Below are positions 25,563-33,550 of a stretch of 64,000 nt of DNA, one piece after another. This DNA is from Bhargavaea cecembensis (GTDB taxonomy: Bacteria > Bacillota > Bacilli > Bacillales_A > Planococcaceae): NCBI RefSeq assembly GCF_000826125.2, contig NZ_LN651373.1:274981-338980 (forward strand), written 5' to 3'. Both the position numbers and the translations under genes were made by a program. Position 1 is the first letter of the stretch. The number at the start of each line of letters is the position of its first letter. The notes under the pieces were generated by a model, which saw only the letters and a program-made list of their open reading frames with translations, searched no databases and was not told where the DNA came from.

Positions 25563-25739
25563 ATGACGACAGAAACACTTTCCAAAAAGTATGCTCTTGA
25601 TGAAGCGGCCGCTCAAAAAATTCTTTCATCCCCTCGCACTAAAGTTAATCAAACAAATATATTTAGCGATCTAATGTTAGATAAAGATGAAAGAGTTGCC
25701 AATGCTAAAAGGATATTGAAAAGCAGAAAATGCAGGTAA
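25563..25739 (+). CDS. Putative antitoxin of a GNAT toxin-antitoxin pair
   Basis: 58 residues from ATG 25563, set by AAGGAGGAGG at 25545; an upstream in-frame start at 25524 lacks one. The sequence starts MTTETLSKKYALDEAAAQKI and has a basic tail (AKRILKSRKCR). It is short, probably helical, and overlaps the acetyltransferase gene by 10 bp. Size, order and overlap are those of type II antitoxins paired with GNAT toxins. No ribbon-helix-helix is obvious to me. The region is AT-rich. Confidence 0.6.
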   Translation: MTTETLSKKYALDEAAAQKILSSPRTKVNQTNIFSDLMLDKDERVANAKRILKSRKCR

Positions 25740-26266
25740 TCAGTTTATCTAGCTTAATTGAGGCATCGCATGATGATGAAGAAGTGCATAGGTATATCTC
25801 CACTTTTTCCAGTGAAAGGAATGAAGAAGTACAAGGTTTTCTGCATGATAAAGCCATTTATTGTGAAAGAAGATCTTTAACTCGTACGAGTCTTATTGTC
25901 GATGAAGAGAACAATAATGAAATCATCGGGTACTTCGCGCTTCTTATAAAACCATTTAAGCTTATGAATGATGTATCAGGCAGTACTAGAAATAAACTAA
26001 CCGGAGATAAAACTGCCACTGTCTTTAATTCAATCTTAATTGCTCAATTGGGAAGATCCGACTTATATAAAGGCAAGGTGAGTGGAGATGTTATACTAAA
26101 TCTTGCTTTGGAAAGTTGCCAGTTGGCATATGACTTGGTTGCATTAAGAATTGTTTGCGTGGAATTTGATGATATCCCCGTGCTTAAAGAATTTTATCAA
26201 TCTGGTGGTTTTAAGATTTTGCAGTTTAACAACAATCAAAAAGTCTTGGCTTATTTTAGGTTCTAA
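25730..26266 (+). CDS. GNAT-family acetyltransferase, putative toxin
   Basis: 178 residues with GNAT-fold features: a strand region SLIVDEENNNEIIGYFALLIKP, then a central segment VFNSILIAQLGRSDLYKG that fits the acetyl-CoA-binding region, and a C-terminal block ALRIVCVEFDDIPVLKEFYQSGGF that matches the closing part of GNAT domains. Toxins of this type acetylate the amino group of charged tRNAs and are blocked by the small upstream protein. Here that is inferred from context. A strong terminator follows. Confidence 0.7.
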   Translation: MQVISLSSLIEASHDDEEVHRYISTFSSERNEEVQGFLHDKAIYCERRSLTRTSLIVDEENNNEIIGYFALLIKPFKLMNDVSGSTRNKLTGDKTATVFNSILIAQLGRSDLYKGKVSGDVILNLALESCQLAYDLVALRIVCVEFDDIPVLKEFYQSGGFKILQFNNNQKVLAYFRF

Positions 26267-26322
26267 GGATCATTAACCATAAACCGCTCGAAGAGGAACT
26301 TGTATGGCCACGAAGAACTAAC

Positions 26323-26366
26323 CCCCAAACTATGGACGCTTTAAAAGTCCGGGTTTGGGGTTTTTT
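26323..26366 (+). terminator. Rho-independent terminator of the GNAT unit
   Basis: CCCCAAAC / GTTTGGGG (26323-26330 with 26353-26360) followed by six T. The remaining 210 bp to the next gene are more GC-rich and hold a 17-codon frame (26459-26512) that I do not trust. Confidence 0.8.
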
Positions 26367-26577
26367 GCGTTGTAAACTAGGCGGATATTGCGACTTAAAA
26401 GATTTTCAAAAGTGGGTAGAGGAGCAAACGCTACGCCCGTAATCCTTGGGAGGGAGCCATGGGCGCTTCGCAGGGACTTAAGAGGGTTAAGTGGGAGGTG
26501 CTGATCTGCTGAACCTTTGTGCATGGGGATGCACGAGAACGGGTACGGTATGTGCATAACCCAAATGAGGTGAGCAG

Positions 26578-27057
26578 ATGAAACAAGAAGAACTGGAAAC
26601 GCTCAGAGCCCTGATCAAAGACGTCGACACAGCGATGCTGACGACGGTGTCCGATGAAGGACTCGTCTCCCGCCCGATGAAGACGCAGGAAGTGGAGTTC
26701 GACGGAGACTTGTGGTTCTTCACGAAGAAGGAGACGGACAAGTACCGGGAGATCCTCCATGAGAAAGACGTGAACGTCGCCTACGTCGGCAAGTCCTATG
26801 TGTCTGTCCGGGGCCGCGCCGAAATCGTGGACGACCTCGCGAAGAAAAAGGAGCTCTGGAGCAAAGCCTACGAAAAAATCATGCAGACGACCTACGACGA
26901 CCCCGACGTCATCCTGATCAAGATCGAGGCAGAGGCCGCCGAGTACTGGGAATCCGGCAGCCTGATCAAGAACATCGCGTTCATGTACAAGCGGATGAGA
27001 GGGAAGGATGCGGAGTCGGCGGAGATTAATGAGACGGTGGAATTGGATAAGGAATAG
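26578..27057 (+). CDS. General stress protein 26-type flavin/PNPOx-fold protein
   Basis: 159 residues of the pyridoxamine-phosphate-oxidase-like split-barrel family. The pattern is IKDVDTAMLTTVSDEGLVSRPM, then LWFFTKKETDKYREI, VNVAYVGKSYVSVRGRAEIV and YDDPDVILIKIEAEAAEYWE. Bacillus relatives are SigB-dependent stress proteins that bind flavin; the reaction is unknown. I did not find a convincing SigB promoter. GAGGTGA precedes the ATG. Monocistronic, with a terminator just after the stop. Confidence 0.88.
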   Translation: MKQEELETLRALIKDVDTAMLTTVSDEGLVSRPMKTQEVEFDGDLWFFTKKETDKYREILHEKDVNVAYVGKSYVSVRGRAEIVDDLAKKKELWSKAYEKIMQTTYDDPDVILIKIEAEAAEYWESGSLIKNIAFMYKRMRGKDAESAEINETVELDKE

Positions 27058-27064
27058 TGAGAGT

Positions 27065-27094
27065 GGATTGTCCGTTGAGGGCAGTCCTTTTTTT
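27065..27094 (+). terminator. Rho-independent terminator
   Basis: A 9-bp stem with wobble pairs (GGATTGTCC 27065-27073 with GGGCAGTCC 27079-27087) and a run of seven T. Confidence 0.8.
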
Positions 27095-27201
27095 ATGGAA
27101 GGAAGTGAGTTGGGGAGCAATCTGGTGCAGATACTTCCGTGCAATATCCTTTATTTAGGATTAAGCATCAAAAGTCTTCATGTTTTCTATCCGCACATAA
27201 A

Positions 27202-27288
27202 TTTCACTCACAGTGAAAATTCCATTGACTTTGATTCTTAAGTGAAATACCATCTCAATTAGAACTGTTTAAATAATTCAGTTTAAAT
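27202..27288 (+). promoter_or_regulatory. Control region of the TRAP operon
   Basis: An inverted repeat TTTCACT-CAC-AGTGAAA (27202-27218) is followed by a further half-site AAGTGAAAT (27240-27248). A possible promoter is TTGACT (27225-27230) with TACCAT (27248-27253). GTTTAAAT is repeated at 27267 and 27281. The TTTCACT dyad is a candidate operator for the XRE-cupin regulator at 31240. Confidence 0.5.
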
Positions 27289-27307
27289 GGATCGAGGGGG
27301 CAAATGA

Positions 27308-28387
27308 ATGAGAAGAAAAGCGTGGGGACTGCTTGTTGTTGCTGTCATGTTATTGCTAAGTGCGTGCCAGCCGTATCAGACGATTCCTGATGGGGAGAGC
27401 AAGGTCTATAAATGGAGGATGGTGACTCACCAAATTCCGGGGACTGCCCGCTATGAGGGGACTGTCGTGCCGTTTGTGAAAGCGGTGGAAGAGATTACGG
27501 GCGGCCGGCTGGTGATCGAGCCATTTGGGGCAAACGTTCTTTTCCCGAACGATGAGACGTTCGATATGGTGAAAAACGGGGTCGTGGAGTTGGCCGCGAT
27601 TTACACGGGCTTCTGGACAGGAAAGGACCCGGTCTTCGCACTGGGCGGCGGAACGATCCCGGGAGATCCCATCACCGGCTTTGATGAACACTTCTACCGA
27701 TCGGATCAGCTAAAACCCATCATTGATAAGGCCTATGAGGAGCATGGCATCAAGAACCTGGGGGCTTTTGACTATGCTCCTGAAGAGATTTTGATGTCCA
27801 AAGTTCCGATCCGGTCACTGGAGGACTTCAAAGGGAAGAACATCCGGGCGGCGGGCGTTGCCAGTTTGTATTATGGGAAGTTGGGAGCTTCGGCTATTTC
27901 TCTTTCCGCACCGGAAATTTATACGGGTCTGCAATTGGGAACAGTGGATGCAGCTGAATACAACGACTATCTCGTCAACGGGGAAATGGGCCTGGATGAG
28001 GTGACCAAATATATCATCGAACCCGCGATGCACGTCGGCCCAAGTACGGATAAGGAATTGATCGTCAACCCGAAGGCGTGGGATGAACTCCCGGATGACC
28101 TGAAGGCCGCACTGTATGTAGCCCGTGATAAGGTACGCTACGAATCGGCTATTGCATACGGCGTGGAAAGCCGAAAAGCGAAGAAAGAGTGGGAGGAAAA
28201 CGGAAACATCGAGTTCATTCAACTTCCTGAGGAAGACGTGGATGAAATGCGGCGTCTGGGCGTTGAGTTGTTGAATGACTATAAAGATAAGAGTGAGCTG
28301 AGCAGGGAGTACGTAGAGGGCTACGCCAAAGTGTTGGCAGAGCTTGGATACACGGAAGAAGCAAAAATACTAGGCTATGAAGAGTAA
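27308..28387 (+). CDS. dctP: TRAP transporter solute-binding lipoprotein (DctP type)
   Basis: 359 residues. The N-terminus is a lipoprotein signal with LLLSAC, Cys20 being the lipidation site, so it sits on the outer face of the membrane. The mature part is a DctP-family binding protein (WRMVTHQIPGTARYEGTVVPF, VELAAIYTGFW, LEDFKGKNIRAAG, LQLGTVDAAEYNDYLVN). The conserved arginine that pairs with a carboxylate group is in KNIRAAG. It delivers an organic acid to the DctQM membrane subunits. The DapA-like aldolase in the operon suggests a keto or sugar-acid substrate. Confidence 0.92.
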   Translation: MRRKAWGLLVVAVMLLLSACQPYQTIPDGESKVYKWRMVTHQIPGTARYEGTVVPFVKAVEEITGGRLVIEPFGANVLFPNDETFDMVKNGVVELAAIYTGFWTGKDPVFALGGGTIPGDPITGFDEHFYRSDQLKPIIDKAYEEHGIKNLGAFDYAPEEILMSKVPIRSLEDFKGKNIRAAGVASLYYGKLGASAISLSAPEIYTGLQLGTVDAAEYNDYLVNGEMGLDEVTKYIIEPAMHVGPSTDKELIVNPKAWDELPDDLKAALYVARDKVRYESAIAYGVESRKAKKEWEENGNIEFIQLPEEDVDEMRRLGVELLNDYKDKSELSREYVEGYAKVLAELGYTEEAKILGYEE

Positions 28388-28399
28388 GGCGGTGATTGG

Positions 28400-28897
28400 A
28401 TGAACGTATTACTGAGAGGAATTGAAGCTCTTTCGTCAGCAGTGGGAAAACTCGCAGGACTATTGATGATCCCGCTGACTCTTGTCATCGTCTATACCGT
28501 CATCATGCGCCGTTTCCTTTCCAGCGCGCCGGACTGGGGGTTTGAAGTGCCGATTTTTATATTCGGCATCATGATTTTACTTTCAGGTGCCGATACATTA
28601 AGGGTCAAGGGACATATCGCGGTAGATATCATTCTGCAGTATGTATCTGAAAAAGCGGGGAAGCTTTTGATCACCTTCGGGCTTTTGGTTGTTTTGTTTG
28701 TAAGCGCATTCCTGGTGTTCAAAGGGGTTGATTCAGCGGTAGAGTCGACAAGGATCATGGAAAGATCGTCCCATCAAAGTTCATTCAATCCGCAGATCTG
28801 GTGGTTCAAATGGTTCATTCCGATTGGCGGCTTGCTGATCTGGTTGCAGGCATGGGTGGAAATCTACAAAGTCTGGCGCGGAGGTGACGCGAAATGA
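28400..28897 (+). CDS. dctQ: TRAP transporter small permease (DctQ type)
   Basis: 165 residues with four membrane helices, including PLTLVIVYTVIMRRFLSSAPDW, the characteristic DctQ stretch, and IFIFGIMILLSGADTLRVKGHIAVD. It assembles with the DctM subunit. It is 12 bp after dctP and overlaps dctM by 4 bp. Confidence 0.92.
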   Translation: MNVLLRGIEALSSAVGKLAGLLMIPLTLVIVYTVIMRRFLSSAPDWGFEVPIFIFGIMILLSGADTLRVKGHIAVDIILQYVSEKAGKLLITFGLLVVLFVSAFLVFKGVDSAVESTRIMERSSHQSSFNPQIWWFKWFIPIGGLLIWLQAWVEIYKVWRGGDAK

Positions 28898-30213
28898 TGT
28901 TCATCTTCGAATACGCGCCGATCGCGATGTTTGTCCTGCTGCTCCTTCTGTTGTTCCTTGGCGTGCCGATCGCATTTGCGCTTGCTTCTGTCGGGATCGT
29001 CTTTGCTTTGATGATGTGGGGAATCGACAGTACTGCTTTATTAACGAGCGCCACATGGGGGATCATGAATAACTTCACGCTCATTGCGATCCCCCTGTTC
29101 ATCCTCATGTCGGTCCTTCTGGAGAAAACGAATATCATTTCCGACCTGTTCGATGCGGTATATAAGTGGTCAGGGGGGCTGCGCGGCGGGCTGGCCATCA
29201 CTGCGATTGTCGTCGGTGCAATCATTGGCGCAATCTCGGGGGTCGTGGCAGCCGGCGTGATCGGCCTCGGACTGATCGCACTTCCGCAGATGATGAGATA
29301 CAAATACAACGAGACGCTGAGCCTCGGTTCGATCATGGCTGGAGGAACACTCGGCCAGCTGATTCCGCCGAGCCTGAATATGGTCGTCTACGGGGCGATC
29401 ACGGGTGTCTCGGTATCAAGCCTATTCGCAGGAGGGCTCAGCTCAGGAATCCTGCTGATCCTTCTGTTCGTGGCCTATATCCTTTTCCAGGCTTACCGGA
29501 AAGATGACATGGCGCCTGCTCTGGCAAAGGATGACCGGGCAACGACTGAGGAGAAGTTTAATTCATTGAAATCCGTCTTCCTGCCGATGCTCCTTATCGT
29601 GCTCGTACTGGGCTCGATCTTCACCGGTGTCGCGACGCCAACAGAAGGGGCGGCCGTCGGTGTGCTGGGCACCGTCATCATCGGTGTGGCTTCCAAGCGG
29701 CTGAACTGGGTGAAGATGAGAGAATCCATCTATGAGTCAATGAAGATGACGGGCATGGTCGGATGGATCTTGATCGGTGCCGCGGCTTTCAGTGCAGTTT
29801 TCTCAGGAGTCGGCGGCAATCAGTTTGTTTCTGAAATGGCAGCCAGCGCACCGGGCGGCAAATGGGGCGTACTCTTCTTTGCCCTCGCGTTCATCATCCT
29901 TCTCGGGATGTTCTTGGAGACAATGGCCTTGATCATGCTCGCAGCGCCGATCATTACGCCGGTGGTCGTCGATGCGGGGTTCGATCCTCTGTGGTGGGCA
30001 ATCATCTTCATGGTCGTCTTGCAGATGGCGTTCCTGACGCCGCCGTTCGGTTTTGCGATCTTCTATCTGAAGAGTGCCGTCGGAGAGCGCGTCAGCATCG
30101 GGAAGATTTACCGGGCCACGGTGCCGTTCATTATCATTCAATTGATCGCGGCGATCTTGCTGATCGTATTCCCGCAGCTGGCAACTTGGCTGCCTGAACT
30201 GTTAAGAGACTAA
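28894..30213 (+). CDS. dctM: TRAP transporter large permease (DctM type)
   Basis: 439 residues, about twelve helices; the ion-coupled translocation subunit. Typical blocks are FLGVPIAFALASVGIVFAL near the start, GLRGGLAITAIVVGAIIGAISG, AGGTLGQLIPPSLNMVVYG and TPTEGAAVGVLG. It starts by ATGA overlap with dctQ and is followed by the aldolase gene after 20 bp. Confidence 0.94.
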   Translation: MMFIFEYAPIAMFVLLLLLLFLGVPIAFALASVGIVFALMMWGIDSTALLTSATWGIMNNFTLIAIPLFILMSVLLEKTNIISDLFDAVYKWSGGLRGGLAITAIVVGAIIGAISGVVAAGVIGLGLIALPQMMRYKYNETLSLGSIMAGGTLGQLIPPSLNMVVYGAITGVSVSSLFAGGLSSGILLILLFVAYILFQAYRKDDMAPALAKDDRATTEEKFNSLKSVFLPMLLIVLVLGSIFTGVATPTEGAAVGVLGTVIIGVASKRLNWVKMRESIYESMKMTGMVGWILIGAAAFSAVFSGVGGNQFVSEMAASAPGGKWGVLFFALAFIILLGMFLETMALIMLAAPIITPVVVDAGFDPLWWAIIFMVVLQMAFLTPPFGFAIFYLKSAVGERVSIGKIYRATVPFIIIQLIAAILLIVFPQLATWLPELLRD

Positions 30214-30233
30214 AATTAATGGAGGTTATGAAA

Positions 30234-31133
30234 ATGGTAGATTTTAAAGGCGTTTACCCTGTACTTGTAACACCGATGCATGAGGACGGAACTGTGAACT
30301 GGGAAGGCTTTGCAAACAATATTGAGTATTATATCGGAGAAGGCGTGGATGGACTTGCCATCAACGGAAGTACCGGAGAATTTGTCAGCCTGACGAAGGA
30401 AGAACGTTACAAAGCAGTGGAAGTGGCGGTCAAGCAGGTGAACGGACGTCTGCCGTTGATTGTCGGAACCGCAGCCGAAACAACAGCCGACGCCATTGAA
30501 TACACCCGGCAGGTAGAAGAAGCAGGCGCGGACGGGGCGTTGCTGATCAACTCTTACTATGCTCATCCGAAGGAAGAAGAAATCTACGAGCATTTCAAAG
30601 CGGTCGCAGAAGCAGTCTCGTTCCCGGTCATGATTTATAACAATCCATTCACAAGTGGAGTCGATATCTTGGTTGAAACGATTCTCCGTGTGGGAAGGGA
30701 TGTCAGTAACATCACCCATATCAAAGAATCCAGCGGGGAAATCCGGAATGTCCGGGATATCTCGAGACAGGGCGCAGGATCCATCAAGACATTCTGCGGA
30801 GCGGATGACATGGTGCTGGAATCATTCCTCGTAGGAGCAGTAGGCTGGATCTCGGTCGCCGGAAATATCTCCCCGCGGACAGCGAAAGCCGTATACGACG
30901 CTTTCGAAGCAGGAGATCTTGCGAAAGCGTGGGATGTATACGACCGCCTACTGCCGCTCTGCAACTTCCTCGAAGGATCCGGCAAATACGTCCAGGTGGC
31001 CAAGCGGGCAATGGAACTGAAAGGACTGGCAGGCGGACCCCCGCGCAGGCCGCGACTCGGACTTACAAAGGAAGAGGAAGAAACGTTGAAGAAGCATATG
31101 AGAGAACTGGGTGAGTTGAAAGAGAATAGATGA
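30234..31133 (+). CDS. DapA/NanA-superfamily aldolase
   Basis: 299 residues of the dihydrodipicolinate synthase/N-acetylneuraminate lyase class I aldolases. Visible are GSTGEFVSLTKEER, the tyrosine in PVMIYNNPF and the Schiff-base lysine in THIKESSGEIRNV. ATG 30234 lies 8 bp after GGAGG; earlier ATGs at 30219 and 30228 are too close to or before it. Its place in the TRAP operon suggests it cleaves or forms the imported acid (a 2-keto-3-deoxy acid or similar) rather than serving lysine biosynthesis. The insertion GGPPRRPRLGL is the usual C-terminal variant. Confidence 0.9.
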   Translation: MVDFKGVYPVLVTPMHEDGTVNWEGFANNIEYYIGEGVDGLAINGSTGEFVSLTKEERYKAVEVAVKQVNGRLPLIVGTAAETTADAIEYTRQVEEAGADGALLINSYYAHPKEEEIYEHFKAVAEAVSFPVMIYNNPFTSGVDILVETILRVGRDVSNITHIKESSGEIRNVRDISRQGAGSIKTFCGADDMVLESFLVGAVGWISVAGNISPRTAKAVYDAFEAGDLAKAWDVYDRLLPLCNFLEGSGKYVQVAKRAMELKGLAGGPPRRPRLGLTKEEEETLKKHMRELGELKENR

Positions 31134-31140
31134 ATGATGT

Positions 31141-31169
31141 CCCGGAGTGCGAGTGCTCCGGGAATTTTT
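31141..31169 (+). terminator. Rho-independent terminator of the TRAP operon
   Basis: CCCGGAG / CTCCGGG (31141-31147 with 31156-31162) followed by AATTTTTG. Confidence 0.8.
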
Positions 31170-31239
31170 GTTGAGAGTGGAAGAGTTATGTGTATAGTGG
31201 AGATACAGATGATGAAACACGAACGGGAGTGGATGCTAA

Positions 31240-31767
31240 ATGACTGATTCAATCGGAGGAGAGTTCAGAAGGATCCGGAAAGAGAAGAAAATGACCTTGA
31301 AAGAACTGAGCGAGCGCAGCGGCCTGTCCATGAGCTTCCTGTCCCAAGTGGAGCGGGGCATCAGCACCGTGACATTCACATCGGTCAGGAAGATTGCCGA
31401 AGCCCTCGGGGTAAGCGTGAACTTCTTTTTCGAACCCGAAGAAGAATCCCCAATCAAAAGAAAATCCCTAAAGAAAAGTGCAGATCAACCGAACTTTACA
31501 TACACGAGCCTCACAGGAAATCTGGATCAACCGCAATTCACACCTGCCAGGATCGAACTGAAAGCAGGCGAATCCCAAACAGCCCCCTACTCCCACCGCG
31601 GACAGGAATTCGTCTACGTCTTGGAGGGAGAACTGAAAGTGATGCTCGAAGGACATGAAGAGACGCTATATCCCCATGAATCCCTGCATATTGACTCCTC
31701 CAAGGAACACACCTGGTACAACGAAACAGACAAGCCGGTCATCCTGCTGGTGGTGAGTACGAATTAG
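31240..31767 (+). CDS. XRE-family regulator with C-terminal cupin domain
   Basis: 175 residues. An N-terminal helix-turn-helix (LKELSERSGLSMSFLSQVERG) at about residues 19-45 is followed by a cupin sensor (about 105-175) containing HRGQEFVYVLEGELKV and HTWYNET. Such regulators sense a small metabolite through the cupin and control adjacent catabolic genes. It directly follows the TRAP-aldolase operon, so it is its likely regulator. Confidence 0.9.
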   Translation: MTDSIGGEFRRIRKEKKMTLKELSERSGLSMSFLSQVERGISTVTFTSVRKIAEALGVSVNFFFEPEEESPIKRKSLKKSADQPNFTYTSLTGNLDQPQFTPARIELKAGESQTAPYSHRGQEFVYVLEGELKVMLEGHEETLYPHESLHIDSSKEHTWYNETDKPVILLVVSTN

Positions 31768-32071
31768 GGGCGGGAGGGATGAGGTTGTTGTGTTCATTAA
31801 TGATGAACTTGGTCGGATAGATCTTAGAAGAACGACTTAGCGTGAGTCTGGCAGGAGGATCTGCAACCTGGACTTATCGATACATAGCAAGTCCATTCAG
31901 GAAGAAATTTTTTAAATCAGTTGTAAATATATCGCCCCCACACAGCCTAAAGGCGTATAGGGGCAGTTTATTGTCTTCTCTTTATTGCTGTCCAAGCACT
32001 TTTGTTAGAAACAGTTTGTCAGGGTTTTCTTTTAATGTAGGCGTAAGGTCCCTCTCTCGAAATTAATATAA
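31768..32071. other. Gap between convergent genes
   Basis: 304 bp. A hairpin with GCCCC/GGGGC arms (31935-31939 with about 31958-31964), an inner GCCT/AGGC helix and flanking A/T runs probably acts as a terminator for both strands. No gene is credible; an open frame at 31842-32066 lacks a ribosome binding site and normal composition. Confidence 0.45.
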
Positions 32072-33544
32072 TCAGATGTGTTTCAGAACTTCTTTCAAAA
32101 ACCTCCAGAAGTTCTGGACGGAGGAGATGGAGACATACTCGCCGGGGGTGTGCAGATTGCGTGATGTTGGACCGGCAGCAATCATGTCTAGCGGTTTGGT
32201 TGATTTTTTGGCAAAAACACCGCATTCGAGACCGGCATGAAGAATGTGGAATTCTGGTGCGATACTGAACATTTCTTCATAGACCTCATGGAAGATCTGT
32301 TTCAAGCGTGAATCAGGATTGTATTCCCATTCGGGGCAATCTGCCATGATATGTATTTCACCGCCTGCATGCTTGGCGAGGAATGCGACCCGGTTGTACA
32401 TCTCGCGATAGACACTTTCGACGGAGCTTCTTGTCATGACTTGGATGACTGCTTTGTGTTCCTGAAGTCGGATGGTGCCGAGATTAATGGAGCTTTCGAC
32501 CGTGCCTGGAATTTCTGCGTCCATCCTGATGATGCCGTTATCGGACAGATAGAGGTAGTCGATAAGACGTCCCGAAGAATCGGTGGAAAGGACATTGGCG
32601 GGGCGGTCCTTGTTTTCCAGAACTACTATTTCGAGGGTAGGTTCGGTCGAACGATATTCATTTCGGTAAATTTTTTCGTAAGTCAAGATGAGGTTGAGGA
32701 CGGTTTGCTTGTCGTTTGCATTCACAGTAATCAATGCTTCTGTCTCTCGCGGGATCGCATTATACTGGAGGCCACCGCTTAAACTGGCAAGGGCTAAGTC
32801 TGTTTCCCGGCGAATCGCCTGGAGGAGCCGAGACATTAGCTTATTGGAGTTGGCGCGTCCGCGATGGATATCTTCGCCGGAATGGCCGCCGGTGAGTCCG
32901 CGGACAGAGATGGAGAGCGTGACGGTGTCCGCAACAGCCTGGACCCTCTCGATCGGAATTTCGACCCTTATGACTGGACCGCCTGCACAGCCGACGACAA
33001 ACGAGCCTTCGTCGTTTGCATCCAGATTGATGAGCATTCGGCCTTCGACTCGGTTCATGTCAAAGTGCTCTGCTCCGACGAGCCCTCTTTCCTCGTCACT
33101 GGTCAAGATGATTTCGACGGCAGGGTGTTCAGCCTCCTTGTCGGCGAGAAGAGCCAGTGCGAGCGCAACTCCAATTCCATCGTCCGCGCCGAGCGTCGTC
33201 TCCTTCGCAATGACTTTATCGCCTTCGACTTCCACGTTTATCGGGTCTCGATCAAAATTGTGCAGTGTGCCCTTGTTTTTCTCGCAGACCATGTCGGTGT
33301 GCGCTTGCAGGATGACGGGAGGCTTTAATTCGTATCCTTTAGTTGCAGGTTTTTTTATGACGAGATTGAGGTGGTCGTCTTTCTGCCAATCCAAGCCGTG
33401 GGATTCAGCGAAATCGATCAGATAGGCGACGACCTGCTCTTCCTTTCCAGAGCAGCGGGGGATTTGTGTCAAGTCCTCAAAGAAGTGGAATACTTCATAA
33501 GGCTCAATGTTCTCTAAAACTCGTTCTGTTTCCAATTGACTCAT
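32072..33544 (-). CDS. pepD: Cytosolic beta-alanyl/aminoacyl-histidine dipeptidase (M20C)
   Basis: 490 residues. A zinc dipeptidase that cleaves unspecific dipeptides, including Xaa-His. Metal-site blocks are VILQAHTDMVCEK, TTLGADDGIGVALALALL, ILTSDEERGLVGAEHF and the C-terminal LHAGLECGVFAKK, with GEYVSI near the end. It starts 6 bp after the carrier gene stop and has GAAAGG in between, so translation is coupled to that gene. The pair fits uptake and hydrolysis of small peptides or their products. Confidence 0.93.
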   Translation of the reverse strand: MSQLETERVLENIEPYEVFHFFEDLTQIPRCSGKEEQVVAYLIDFAESHGLDWQKDDHLNLVIKKPATKGYELKPPVILQAHTDMVCEKNKGTLHNFDRDPINVEVEGDKVIAKETTLGADDGIGVALALALLADKEAEHPAVEIILTSDEERGLVGAEHFDMNRVEGRMLINLDANDEGSFVVGCAGGPVIRVEIPIERVQAVADTVTLSISVRGLTGGHSGEDIHRGRANSNKLMSRLLQAIRRETDLALASLSGGLQYNAIPRETEALITVNANDKQTVLNLILTYEKIYRNEYRSTEPTLEIVVLENKDRPANVLSTDSSGRLIDYLYLSDNGIIRMDAEIPGTVESSINLGTIRLQEHKAVIQVMTRSSVESVYREMYNRVAFLAKHAGGEIHIMADCPEWEYNPDSRLKQIFHEVYEEMFSIAPEFHILHAGLECGVFAKKSTKPLDMIAAGPTSRNLHTPGEYVSISSVQNFWRFLKEVLKHI

Positions 33545-33550
33545 CCTTTC

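Noticed and set aside
26459..26512. 17-codon frame with a GGGAGGGA sequence upstream, before the stress protein gene
   Set aside because: The spacing to the ATG is too short and nothing else supports translation.
31842..32066. 74-codon open frame between convergent genes
   Set aside because: Includes the terminator hairpin and lacks a ribosome binding site.
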